From Bacteroidaceae bacterium (lineage in GTDB: Bacteria; Bacteroidota; Bacteroidia; Bacteroidales; Bacteroidaceae), in assembly GCA_017618515.1 (NCBI GenBank), contig JAFZUB010000020.1, positions 1 through 11,155 on the forward strand: a DNA stretch of 11,155 bases. Direction: 5' to 3'. A model generated the notes under the pieces. The model did no database searches. It was not told where the DNA came from and was given only the letters and a program-made list of their open reading frames with translations. Below, piece by piece: positions 1 to 6,809 of the stretch (positions are counted from its first letter, which is position 1; the number at the start of each line of letters is the position of its first letter). The translations under genes were made by a program, and so were the position numbers.

Positions 1-342
1 GTCGGCTCCGTGCTCCTCGGTACCTGCGCTAAGCATCGGGGCGTGGCCCTTGGTCCAGCGAGTACCCGGATCGTAAACGAAGTCATCCTCTTCCTCGTCG
101 AACACGAACTTCTTCACGTCAACGGGTGCAACCAGAGTTGCCTCCACTGCGGTGATGCCGTTGGTCGGGTTGGTCAGGTAGAGGGTTACGGGAATCTTAG
201 CGAGATCTTCGGTGCTCTCAACGAGGATAGTCAGTACGTTGTCACTTCCGTCGATGGTCTCAGCCTGAGGAATCTGGGCATAAGCCTTGTTAACGAACAT
301 AGCAGCAGCTGCTACTAAGCAAAGAGTAAAAATTTTTCTCAT
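1..342 (-). CDS. Secreted protein with cohesin-like N-terminal domain (5' part only)
   Basis: Partial gene: 114 codons are present and the reading frame runs off the left edge without a stop. The start is the ATG at 342-340. The first ~22 residues form a signal peptide (MRKIFTLCLVAAAAMFVNKA, ending near YAQ), so the product is exported. The mature part has a run resembling the first strands of cohesin-like beta-sandwiches: residues ~38-75 contain LTILVEST, then IPVTLYLTNPTNGITAVEATLVAP, the 'use conserved valine strand, then TN-x-GI-x-A-x-x-x-x-L' pattern seen in many Prevotella secreted proteins. An acidic stretch (FDEEEDD, ~81-87) follows. A good promoter lies at 407-438, so it is its own transcription unit, downstream of the chrA pair. 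The cohesin-like assignment is inference from pattern; the rest of the protein, including any dockerin or sorting tail, lies outside the window. Confidence 0.82.
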   Translation of the reverse strand, partial: MRKIFTLCLVAAAAMFVNKAYAQIPQAETIDGSDNVLTILVESTEDLAKIPVTLYLTNPTNGITAVEATLVAPVDVKKFVFDEEEDDFVYDPGTRWTKGHAPMLSAGTEEHGAD

Positions 343-406
343 GATTTTGTTATTTAAAAGTTATACGTTTACGTAAATAGACACTATCTCCTTACGAGAT
401 TTGTGG

Positions 407-438
407 CAAAGTTATAACATTTTTCTTATTCTCCACAA
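407..438 (-). promoter_or_regulatory. Bacteroidetes-type promoter for the secreted-protein gene at 342
   Basis: On the minus strand a TTG (436-438) is followed after 21 bases by TAACTTTG (414-407). This matches the Bacteroidetes sigma-70 consensus TTTG / TAnnTTTG in both elements and spacing. Transcription would begin near 400, leaving an AT-rich leader of nearly 60 bases before the ATG at 342. Best promoter match in the window. Confidence 0.65.
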
Positions 439-468
439 GTTTTGGACAAAAAAAATTCATGAAAAAGC

Positions 469-521
469 AAAAAAAAGTGTTTTTTTTTCGTTTTCCACAA
501 AAGAGAGGGTTCTTTTTCTCT
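469..521 (-). terminator. Possible weak terminator region after the chrA pair
   Basis: The 217-base gap 343-559 separates the chrA stop (560) from the next gene. It holds a 5-bp stem AGAGA/TCTCT (502-506 with 517-521) followed on the minus strand by a few T, and further on an all-A/T hairpin, eight A (469-476) against eight of the nine T (480-488). Neither is a convincing GC-rich intrinsic terminator, but a transcript of the array would have to end here. Low confidence. Confidence 0.25.
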
Positions 522-559
522 ATTTTTGCCTTTTTGGGTGTGCAAAAGAATTTCCTCCT

Positions 560-1135
560 TTAATAATAAAGTAGTAGTCCCGCGACAGCGGAAAGAAGGA
601 TCATTCGTATGGGGTTAATTTTGAAGAAGAAAGTACCTACGAAAGCTGCCACAAAAAGGAAGATACTAATGCAAAATTGCCACATGTTTTCGGAAGGCGA
701 GCTGAAATTGTCTTTAGTGAGCAACACCAGCACAGCCGCCAAGAGCAGTCCAACTACGGTAGGACGCAAAGCCTGGAAGATAGTCTTTGTCACCGCATGC
801 TCACGATAGTGCTTGAGAACCTTGAGGACGAGCAGCACTAACAAGAAAGAAGGCAGTACCACAGCCGTAGTGGCAACAAGGCTTCCCACCACGCCCATAA
901 CAGCTGGATAGCCTTCGTTGACTGTAGACATATAGCCGACATAGGTGGCAGAGTTAATGCCGATAGGGCCTGGTGTGGACTGACTGATAGCAACGATGTC
1001 GGCGAACTGCGATGTAGTAAGCCATTGATGCACCGTAACCACTTCACCCTGTATCATCGACAGCATAGCGTAGCCTCCACCGAAACCAAAAAGGCCAATC
1101 TTAAAGAAAACGTAAAAGAGTTCTAGAAATAACAT
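560..1135 (-). CDS. chrA: Chromate transporter (ChrA) family protein, second half-size subunit
   Basis: Predicted inner-membrane protein of 191 residues, almost wholly hydrophobic. It is a short-chain CHR protein: one CHR domain, half the length of full ChrA (~400 residues), which has two. Family marks visible: the N-terminal FKIGLFGFGGGYAM (11-24), the SQSTPGPIGIN then TYVGY block (51-68), and VVLPSF (92-97). Family members of this kind usually work as a pair; the neighbouring gene at 1139-1684 supplies the other half. Full-length ChrA exports chromate by the proton-motive force; whether the short pairs carry chromate, sulfate or something else is not known from the sequence. The start ATG at 1135 lies only 3 bases after the stop of the upstream gene, so the two are very likely translationally coupled. 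It is the last gene of the five-gene array. Confidence 0.88.
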   Translation of the reverse strand: MLFLELFYVFFKIGLFGFGGGYAMLSMIQGEVVTVHQWLTTSQFADIVAISQSTPGPIGINSATYVGYMSTVNEGYPAVMGVVGSLVATTAVVLPSFLLVLLVLKVLKHYREHAVTKTIFQALRPTVVGLLLAAVLVLLTKDNFSSPSENMWQFCISIFLFVAAFVGTFFFKINPIRMILLSAVAGLLLYY

Positions 1136-1138
1136 ACG

Positions 1139-1684
1139 TCAGTCCTCCTTGAAATAACGGCCATAGATGAAGGCTCCTACAGCGACGGCAATAATAATAT
1201 ATACAGGCGAAATACCCGCAAAGGCAATGACCACAGCCACCAGCAGCGGGAACCATACATTAGAAGGAGTTATGCGCGCAGACTTGCCCAGTTTGACGCA
1301 TGGCACCGCTATCAGTGCCACTACGGCAGGGCGCACGCCCTTGAAGATAGCCTCAACGACCTTGTTGTCGGCAAAGGCCATGAAAAACATAGCCACCAAT
1401 AATATTATAATAAAACTCGGTAACACTACACCTGCTGCCAAAGCCATACTACCTCGCAGCCCACGCAATCGCTGTCCGATATAAATACTGAAGTTAACGG
1501 CAAAAACGCCCGGCAATGCCTGTGATAAGGACATCAAATCGAGAAACTCTTCTTTCTCCATCCATTTATGACGCTCCACCACCTCCCGCTCAATAAGCGG
1601 AATCATAGCGTAGCCTCCACCGATAGTAAACAGACCAATCTTAAGAAAGGTGACAAATCCGTGGAAAATTGAGAATTGAGTCAT
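1139..1684 (-). CDS. chrA: Chromate transporter (ChrA) family protein, first half-size subunit
   Basis: Predicted inner-membrane protein of 181 residues with one CHR domain. Marks: FLKIGLFTIGGGYAMIPLIEREVV (13-36), SLSQALPGVFAVNFSIYIG (52-70), VVLPSF (86-91). It keeps the 'SQ-x-x-PG' element but lacks the second P of the TPGP seen in its partner, so the two halves have diverged and probably take up opposite or non-equivalent places in the dimer. The start is the ATG at 1684, 11 bases after the stop of the PorE-like gene, and the stop lies 3 bases before the partner's ATG. The end of this gene carries AAGGAGG (encoding Lys-Glu) 8 bases ahead of the partner's start; this may be only coding sequence, since Bacteroidetes use Shine-Dalgarno sites weakly. 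Substrate unknown. Confidence 0.88.
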   Translation of the reverse strand: MTQFSIFHGFVTFLKIGLFTIGGGYAMIPLIEREVVERHKWMEKEEFLDLMSLSQALPGVFAVNFSIYIGQRLRGLRGSMALAAGVVLPSFIIILLVAMFFMAFADNKVVEAIFKGVRPAVVALIAVPCVKLGKSARITPSNVWFPLLVAVVIAFAGISPVYIIIAVAVGAFIYGRYFKED

Positions 1685-1695
1685 GCATGGGGAGA

Positions 1696-3918
1696 TTAGC
1701 GGGCGGATTTTTTCTCCTGAGGGGTAGCTTTCTTTTCTTGAGGAGTTGCCTGAGATTTGTTTTCTTTTTTCTCGGGTCTTTCTGCGGGAGAGGGTTTTGC
1801 TTCCTTGGGAGATACCACTTCTTCTTTCTTCTCTTCAGGCTTTGCAGGTTCGGCGGGTTCGTCAACCTTTTCGGTCTTAGCTTTTTCGGCCTTGTCTTCG
1901 GCTTTCTTTACCGCAGTAGTGTCGAGATTGCCTTGCTTGTCAAGCAAGCCATAGGTAGTCTTAAGCACGGAAAATTCCGTGCGCCTGTTAAGGGCATTGC
2001 ACGAATCCTGCTGTTCAGGCGTAAAGGTCTTGATATACTCTACTGTGAGGGTGTCGCCAGCATTGAGGAAAGGATAACGCTCTGCAAACTTTTTGGTAAT
2101 AATCTTCGGTCGACTCTTACCATAACCCTTGGCAATAACGCGATCCTTCTCTATACCATGAGTGATGAGATAGTTGACCACCGACTCTGCACGGGCCTGG
2201 CTAAGCTTGACATTATACTCGTCAGAGCCACGGTAGTCGCAGTGGGATGACAACTCGATAGCAATACTCGGATTCTGCTTTAGCAAGCCAACGAGACCCT
2301 CGAGTGCAGGAATAGACTGCGGAGTAATGGTTGCCTTGTCGAATTCATAGAACACATTGCGCACCAATACAGGAATGTTCAGTGACGGCAATGGGAACTG
2401 AAGCACATACTGCTCAGACTCCAAAGCTGGCTCAACAGAGAGTTCCTGCTTATAGTTCATATAGCCCTCGCAGGTAGCAAGGAAGAGATAACGGACATTA
2501 GGCTTTATCTCTACCTCAAACGAGCCGTCAAGTTGCAAAAGCACCTTAGTGTTAGTACCATCATCGCCCACCATATAGACTACGCTGGCGGGAAGTTCGT
2601 AGCCGTCCTGCTCATAAACCCAGCCTTTAACCGTCTGCACCACCTCGGGGCAGAAGAAACTATAGATATTATCCCAGCCCTTGCGGTTGGCACGGTTAGA
2701 AGCAAAATAGCCCTGATTGAGTTCACCATTGAACGTCATGCCAAAATCGTCGCCATTGGAATTAACGGGATAAGGCATGTGGAGGACTTCCCAGTCCTTA
2801 GCGAGAGAGTCATACCTCGCCCTATAGATATCGAGACCACCCATGCCGCCACGGCCATTAGATGAGAAGTAGAGGTCACCGTTGGGTCGGAAGGTGGGAA
2901 ACATCTCGTCGCCTTCGGTATTGATAGAAGAGCCTAGGTTCTCTATAGCTCCAAAGCTGCCCCCACTTATTGGGGCGCGCCAGAGGTCAAGGCCACCCAT
3001 ACCGCCCGGCATATCAGAGACGAAATATAGGTAGCCATTGGGCGACACGGCAGGATGAGCATACGACGAAAGAGTATCCTTGGCCAATTCGCAGAGCCTG
3101 GCCTCACCCCATGAAGCATCGCTGCGCTGAGCGCTGTAGATTTCACCCATACGCGGATAGTTGGCGTCCCATCGGCAACGAGTGAAGTACATTGTAGTAC
3201 CATCGGCAGAGAAAGCAGGAGTTCCCTCGTCGTATTTAGAGTTAACGCTCTCCGCCACAGCCTCGTAGCGTTTCCAACGACCCTTATCGTCTTTTTGCAT
3301 GAAGAAGATATCACCATGCTTCATGCCGGTAACGCCGTTCACATCATCGCCATTGCAGTCGCGGCGCGTGGAAGAGAAATATATATCCTCACCATTGAAA
3401 GCCGGCGAGAAATCGGCATAGTTGGAATTGAAGTTTTTGTCCATTTTCACCGTATAAGCAGAGCCACGCTCCTTGATGTCCGGCGCTTCAGCACACGACT
3501 CCAGTCCCATGAGCGAGAGCTTGTGATTGGGATGCTTGTCAAGGAAAAGACGATAATCCTTGGCTGCCTGCTTATACTCCTTGTTGTAACGCTCCATCTC
3601 AGCCAGATAGAAATGAGTCAGAGTGTCAGTATATTTAAAGCGCACAGCATTGCGATATGCTGCCTGCGCCTTGGCATAATAGTTCATCTTGCGGTTTGCC
3701 TCAGCTACCTTATAAGCAATCATTCCCTTCTTCTCCTTATCATTGGAGGGAGTCTTTGCATAAGCCTTGGCATACTCCAATGAGGCCTCATAGTATTCAC
3801 CTATGGCCCAGTACTGGTCACCTTTCTTGAGATTCTTATCAGAATTACACGAGGCTGCCATCACTGCCACGACAAACACCGCGGCAGCCAGACGCATTAT
3901 GTATCTGAATTCTTTCAT
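1696..3918 (-). CDS. porE: PorE-like OmpA-family lipoprotein (TPR, PD40 propeller, OmpA domain)
   Basis: 740-residue predicted outer-membrane lipoprotein. A signal peptide ends in a lipobox, MAASC, with Cys24 as lipidation site. TPR-like helices cover ~30-140 (YYEASLEYAKAY, YYAKAQAAYRNAV, YKQAAKDYRLFL). A PD40/WD40-like propeller follows at ~155-425, with repeated 'SPAF..G..IYFSS', 'PAFSADGTTMYF', 'PAVSPNGYLYFVSD' and 'PTFRPNGDLYFSSNG' blades. Residues ~428-510 look like a carboxypeptidase-regulatory-like beta domain, and ~518-652 an OmpA C-terminal domain with the peptidoglycan-binding residues Asp561 and Arg576 in place. This order is that of PorE, the periplasmic anchor linking the type IX secretion machinery to peptidoglycan. 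After the OmpA domain is a ~70-residue Lys/Glu/Pro-rich tail ending in two copies of ATPQEKK. The start at 3918 gives the full signal peptide; Met8 is an alternative. It follows the topoisomerase gene by 28 bases. OmpA-family lipoproteins with PD40 repeats also occur outside T9SS, so the gene name is an inference. Confidence 0.85.
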   Translation of the reverse strand: MKEFRYIMRLAAAVFVVAVMAASCNSDKNLKKGDQYWAIGEYYEASLEYAKAYAKTPSNDKEKKGMIAYKVAEANRKMNYYAKAQAAYRNAVRFKYTDTLTHFYLAEMERYNKEYKQAAKDYRLFLDKHPNHKLSLMGLESCAEAPDIKERGSAYTVKMDKNFNSNYADFSPAFNGEDIYFSSTRRDCNGDDVNGVTGMKHGDIFFMQKDDKGRWKRYEAVAESVNSKYDEGTPAFSADGTTMYFTRCRWDANYPRMGEIYSAQRSDASWGEARLCELAKDTLSSYAHPAVSPNGYLYFVSDMPGGMGGLDLWRAPISGGSFGAIENLGSSINTEGDEMFPTFRPNGDLYFSSNGRGGMGGLDIYRARYDSLAKDWEVLHMPYPVNSNGDDFGMTFNGELNQGYFASNRANRKGWDNIYSFFCPEVVQTVKGWVYEQDGYELPASVVYMVGDDGTNTKVLLQLDGSFEVEIKPNVRYLFLATCEGYMNYKQELSVEPALESEQYVLQFPLPSLNIPVLVRNVFYEFDKATITPQSIPALEGLVGLLKQNPSIAIELSSHCDYRGSDEYNVKLSQARAESVVNYLITHGIEKDRVIAKGYGKSRPKIITKKFAERYPFLNAGDTLTVEYIKTFTPEQQDSCNALNRRTEFSVLKTTYGLLDKQGNLDTTAVKKAEDKAEKAKTEKVDEPAEPAKPEEKKEEVVSPKEAKPSPAERPEKKENKSQATPQEKKATPQEKKSAR
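1708..1749 (-). repeat. Two tandem 21-base units encoding ATPQEKK in the lipoprotein tail
   Basis: Residues 724-730 and 731-737 of the PorE-like protein are both ATPQEKK. At DNA level the two units are similar but not identical (codons for Ala, Pro and Gln differ), so this is a peptide repeat kept or drifting at the C-terminus. It lies in a charged tail that is likely disordered. Confidence 0.6.
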
Positions 3919-3946
3919 ACTATTAAATAACTCAAAAAGAGCGCAA

Positions 3947-5815
3947 TTATTGTTTGCGCCCCTTTTTAGTTTTCACTTCCTCCGGCACCACCGTGACACG
4001 GCGATTGGTAGTGTCAGCCTTTACTTGAGCAACGATATCGCAGACCATCTGTTTTATTTCACTTATAAAAACAGCAGCATCGTAGGTCTTGCGCTCGATG
4101 TCGCGCAGTTTCTTCTCCCATCGTCCCGTAAGCTCTGCACTCTTGAGCAGGTCTTCGTGAATGATGTCGATAAGTTCGCAGCCCGTAGCTGTAGCGTAAA
4201 GACTCTTACGCTCTATGCGTATGTAGCGACGCCGGAATAGAGTCTGGATGATTGCCGCACGAGTAGAAGGACGTCCTATACCGTTTTCTTTCATCGCATC
4301 GCGCAACTCTTCATCCTCCACCGTCTTGCCCGCAGTCTCCATTGCCCTAAGCAATGTCGCTTCAGTGTAAGGCTTAGGCGGGGTAGTCATCTTCTTGGTA
4401 AGTTGCGGCTCATGGGGGCCACTCTCTCCCTTTTTAAAGTCTGGAAGGAGACGCTCCTCGGCTTTTTGCTGATCGTCGGAATTCTGCTGGTCATCATCGT
4501 CCTCAGAGTCTTTGCGGTCCTTTTTGTATACAACTCTCCAACCTTCCTCAATAATATGCTTGCCTTGCACCTTAAAGGGCACCTCGCCGCTTTCGCCCTC
4601 AACAGTAGTTGTATCAAAGACACAATCATCGTAGAAAACAGAAATAAACCTGCGTGCCACAAGGTCAAAGACCTTACGTTCTGCATCTGTAAGGTTCTGC
4701 ACAGCCACACCTGTGGGGATTATAGCGTGATGGTCAGTGACCTTAGAAGAATTGAATACTTTCGTGCTTTTCCTAAGTTTCTTGCCGCGTAGCGGAGCCA
4801 TTAGTTCCGAGTAAAGGCCAGAAATACCATTGAGAATCTGGGGGCACTTGGGATAGATATCATCACTAAGGTAAGTGGTGTCCACACGCGGGTAAGTCGT
4901 AGCGTGTTTCTCGTAGAGACTCTGGATGAGATTCAGAGTTATGTCAGCAGAATAACTGAACTTCTTGTTGCAGTCCACCTGGAGCGAGGTAAGGTCGTAA
5001 AGCTTTGGGGGAGCCTCCTTGCCACGCTTCGTTGCCACGGATGTCACCGTAAAGGGCTTGCCTGTGATTTGCTCCAATGCTTTCTGGGCTTCTTCCTCCT
5101 GCAAGAACTTACCCTTCTGCGCAGTAAAGAGAGTGTCACGATACATCGTGGCCAATACCCAATAAGGTTCGGGCACGAAATACTCTATTTCGCGTTGGCG
5201 CTTGACAATGAGAGCAAGCGTCGGTGTCTGCACACGTCCCACCGAGAGGGGCGGAGCCTTCATCTCTCGGCGCCCATACTTCAAAGTATAGAGGCGAGTG
5301 GCATTCATGCCAAGCACCCAGTCACCTATAGCGCGACACAGGCCAGCCATATAGAGAGAGTCTCTATTGCTAGCAGGTTCAAGATTCTGAAAGCCTTCAC
5401 GGATAGACTCCTCAGTAAGAGAAGAAATCCATAATCGCTTCACAGGGCAGCTGATGCCCACCTTTTGCATTACCCAACGCTGTATCAGTTCACCCTCCTG
5501 GCCGGCATCACCGCAGTTGACGATATAGTCGGCCTGTTTCATGAGAGTCTCAATGGTGTGGAATTGCTTTTGCACCCCATCATCCTGCTTCAGTCTGATG
5601 CCAAAGGGACTGGGTAGCATAGGCAATTGGCCCAGGTTCCATTGGCGCCACTGCGGATAGTAATCCTCAGGGTATTTCAATTCGCAAAGATGGCCAAACG
5701 TCCAAGTGACTTGATAACCATTGCCCTCGAGATAGCCGTCATACTGGTTTGTGGCACCAAGCAGACGTGCAATATCGCGGGCTACGGACGGTTTCTCTGC
5801 AATACAGACAATCAT
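3947..5815 (-). CDS. topB: DNA topoisomerase III-like type IA topoisomerase
   Basis: 622-residue cytoplasmic type IA topoisomerase, which cuts one DNA strand through a tyrosine linkage to relax or decatenate DNA. The N-terminal TOPRIM fold opens with VCIAEKPSVARDIA (3-16; Glu7 is the first acidic residue). The metal motif is GDAGQEGELI (102-111): Asp103, Glu107 and Glu109 are kept, but the second Asp and the Arg of the usual DxDREGE are Gly105 and Gln106. The domain I/IV region includes LSVGRVQTPTLALIV (190-204). The catalytic Tyr is Tyr308 in TYPRVDT (307-313), with Arg310. The pattern KPYTEATLLRAME (481-493) and NGIGRPSTRA (511-520) are standard for the family. An acidic Asp/Gln/Ser-rich insertion spans ~433-452, and no C-terminal zinc fingers are present. 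The start ATG at 5815 keeps the family's own start MIVCIAEKPS. The gene lies 38 bases after the ATPase gene and 28 before the PorE-like gene. Confidence 0.94.
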   Translation of the reverse strand: MIVCIAEKPSVARDIARLLGATNQYDGYLEGNGYQVTWTFGHLCELKYPEDYYPQWRQWNLGQLPMLPSPFGIRLKQDDGVQKQFHTIETLMKQADYIVNCGDAGQEGELIQRWVMQKVGISCPVKRLWISSLTEESIREGFQNLEPASNRDSLYMAGLCRAIGDWVLGMNATRLYTLKYGRREMKAPPLSVGRVQTPTLALIVKRQREIEYFVPEPYWVLATMYRDTLFTAQKGKFLQEEEAQKALEQITGKPFTVTSVATKRGKEAPPKLYDLTSLQVDCNKKFSYSADITLNLIQSLYEKHATTYPRVDTTYLSDDIYPKCPQILNGISGLYSELMAPLRGKKLRKSTKVFNSSKVTDHHAIIPTGVAVQNLTDAERKVFDLVARRFISVFYDDCVFDTTTVEGESGEVPFKVQGKHIIEEGWRVVYKKDRKDSEDDDDQQNSDDQQKAEERLLPDFKKGESGPHEPQLTKKMTTPPKPYTEATLLRAMETAGKTVEDEELRDAMKENGIGRPSTRAAIIQTLFRRRYIRIERKSLYATATGCELIDIIHEDLLKSAELTGRWEKKLRDIERKTYDAAVFISEIKQMVCDIVAQVKADTTNRRVTVVPEEVKTKKGRKQ

Positions 5816-5823
5816 GATTATAA

Positions 5824-5850
5824 TGTACTATTTGACAATGTACGATGTAC
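5824..5850. repeat. TGTAC-containing short repeat in the ATPase-topB gap
   Basis: The 38-base gap between the ATPase stop and the topB ATG contains TGTAC three times (5824-5828, 5839-5843, 5846-5850), spaced 15 and 7 bases, in A/T-rich DNA (the core reads TTGACAATGTACGATGTACA). TGTAC is nearly palindromic and the 7-base step repeats (atgtacg / atgtaca). This resembles short A/T repeat runs found between genes in Bacteroidetes; it could also be an operator. No function can be assigned. Confidence 0.45.
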
Positions 5851-5853
5851 AAT

Positions 5854-6675
5854 TTATTTAGTATTTAAATGATATTGCATTGTTTCGCGGTCGAACTCGA
5901 TGCCGTCGCCCTTGAAGAGGAAGTCAATCTTTCCCTCGCGAGCAAGGACAGTGGGCTCGCCCTCGCAAAGATCATGATCCTCCAAAAGCCATAGCCTATC
6001 AGCTATCTGGAGAGCCAGTTCAATATCGTGAATAGACAAAAGCACTGACTTGCCCTGCTGATGCGCTACTTTGCTCAGCAGGCGGAGCACCCACACCTTG
6101 CTTGGGAAATCAAGAAAAGCTACGGGTTCGTCAAGCAATATCACATCAGTGTCTTGAGCCAGAGCCTTGGCTATCATCAGTTTCTGCCTCTCGCCATCAC
6201 TGAGCGAATGGAGACGACGCTGGCGGAAATCAGACATCCCGACCATCTCCAGAGCATCCTCCACAAGGCGCACATCTTTCTTAGACAGCGAACCCCAGTA
6301 ACCAGTGTAAGGCATACGGCCCATGCTCACCAGTTCGTAGGCGGTGAGGGTCTGCTCTGGTATCTCGTCAGTAAGCACCACGCTCACAAGACGGGCCAGT
6401 TCTTTCACATCATAATCCTGGAGTGCACGGCCATTAAGCTCAATATTTCCATTGATAGCAGGCTGCAGACCAGCTAGAGTACGCAAGAGAGTGGATTTGC
6501 CCGCACCGTTAACGCCAATAAGACATGTGAGCACGCCACGGGCAAGCCTGGTATCCATATTACGTAGCAGCACCTTTTGCCCCGCCACATCATGGCCGGG
6601 GCCAACACCTGCGTTATAGCCAGTGGATAGATTCTCTATCTTATAAGTATAGTTCTCTGGAACGCTTTGTTTCAT
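5854..6675 (-). CDS. FecE/BtuD-type ABC transporter ATP-binding protein
   Basis: Cytoplasmic ATPase of the FecE (iron-siderophore) / BtuD (cobalamin) group that would drive a FecCD-type permease for metal-chelate uptake. Counting from the longest frame (286 residues, GTG at 6714): Walker A GVNGAGKST (67-75), signature LSDGE (171-175), Walker B VILLDEP (191-197) and H-loop His229 in SIHD are all intact. The Q-loop position, in SVVLTDEIPEQTLTAYELV, has Leu/Thr (114-115) instead of the usual Gln; I recall the same variant in other Bacteroidetes FecE proteins. I place the start at the ATG 6675 (273 residues, MKQSVPENYTYKIENLSTGY), which gives the family's usual N-terminus; ATG 6711 or GTG 6714 are possible. 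A TAACTTTG box at 6685-6692 would lie inside the longer form. No permease or binding-protein gene is in the window. First gene of the five-gene array. Confidence 0.9.
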   Translation of the reverse strand: MKQSVPENYTYKIENLSTGYNAGVGPGHDVAGQKVLLRNMDTRLARGVLTCLIGVNGAGKSTLLRTLAGLQPAINGNIELNGRALQDYDVKELARLVSVVLTDEIPEQTLTAYELVSMGRMPYTGYWGSLSKKDVRLVEDALEMVGMSDFRQRRLHSLSDGERQKLMIAKALAQDTDVILLDEPVAFLDFPSKVWVLRLLSKVAHQQGKSVLLSIHDIELALQIADRLWLLEDHDLCEGEPTVLAREGKIDFLFKGDGIEFDRETMQYHLNTK

Positions 6676-6684
6676 AATTATCTG

Positions 6685-6692
6685 CAAAGTTA
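6685..6692 (-). promoter_or_regulatory. Bacteroidetes -7 box ahead of the ATPase gene
   Basis: TAACTTTG on the minus strand matches TAnnTTTG exactly; no clear TTG lies 19-21 bases upstream. If real, transcription starts only a few bases before the ATG at 6675, giving an almost leaderless message, and this would be the promoter of the whole five-gene array. The exact match supports a short form of the ATPase. Confidence 0.4.
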
Positions 6693-6727
6693 GCAATTTA
6701 TTTTCAGCCATCACCCCTTAGCAACAC

Positions 6728-6758
6728 AAAAAAACCCCGCGAGCGTACGCCCGCGGGG
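6728..6758 (-). terminator. Strong intrinsic terminator of the dockerin-protein gene
   Basis: On the minus strand CCCCGCG (6758-6752) pairs with CGCGGGG (6741-6735), then seven T follow (6734-6728). The loop region carries GCGTACGC (6743-6750), itself a perfect palindrome, so the whole 24-base block is a near-perfect inverted repeat with one central mismatch pair (6742/6751, G-U in RNA). It lies ~50 bases after the dockerin-protein stop and separates this unit from the ATPase array. Confidence 0.88.
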
Positions 6759-6809
6759 CAACTGATGAAAAAGAAAACTACTTACCTTACGGCCAAACTT
6801 AAATACAGA

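Noticed and set aside
10..318. 102-codon plus-strand frame at the left edge
   Set aside because: Antisense to the signal-peptide gene at 342-1, which has a start, export signal and promoter; the plus frame has none.
1141..1150. Shine-Dalgarno-like AAGGAGG ahead of the second chrA
   Set aside because: It codes Lys-Glu at the end of the upstream gene, and Bacteroidetes rarely depend on such sites; kept only as a remark.
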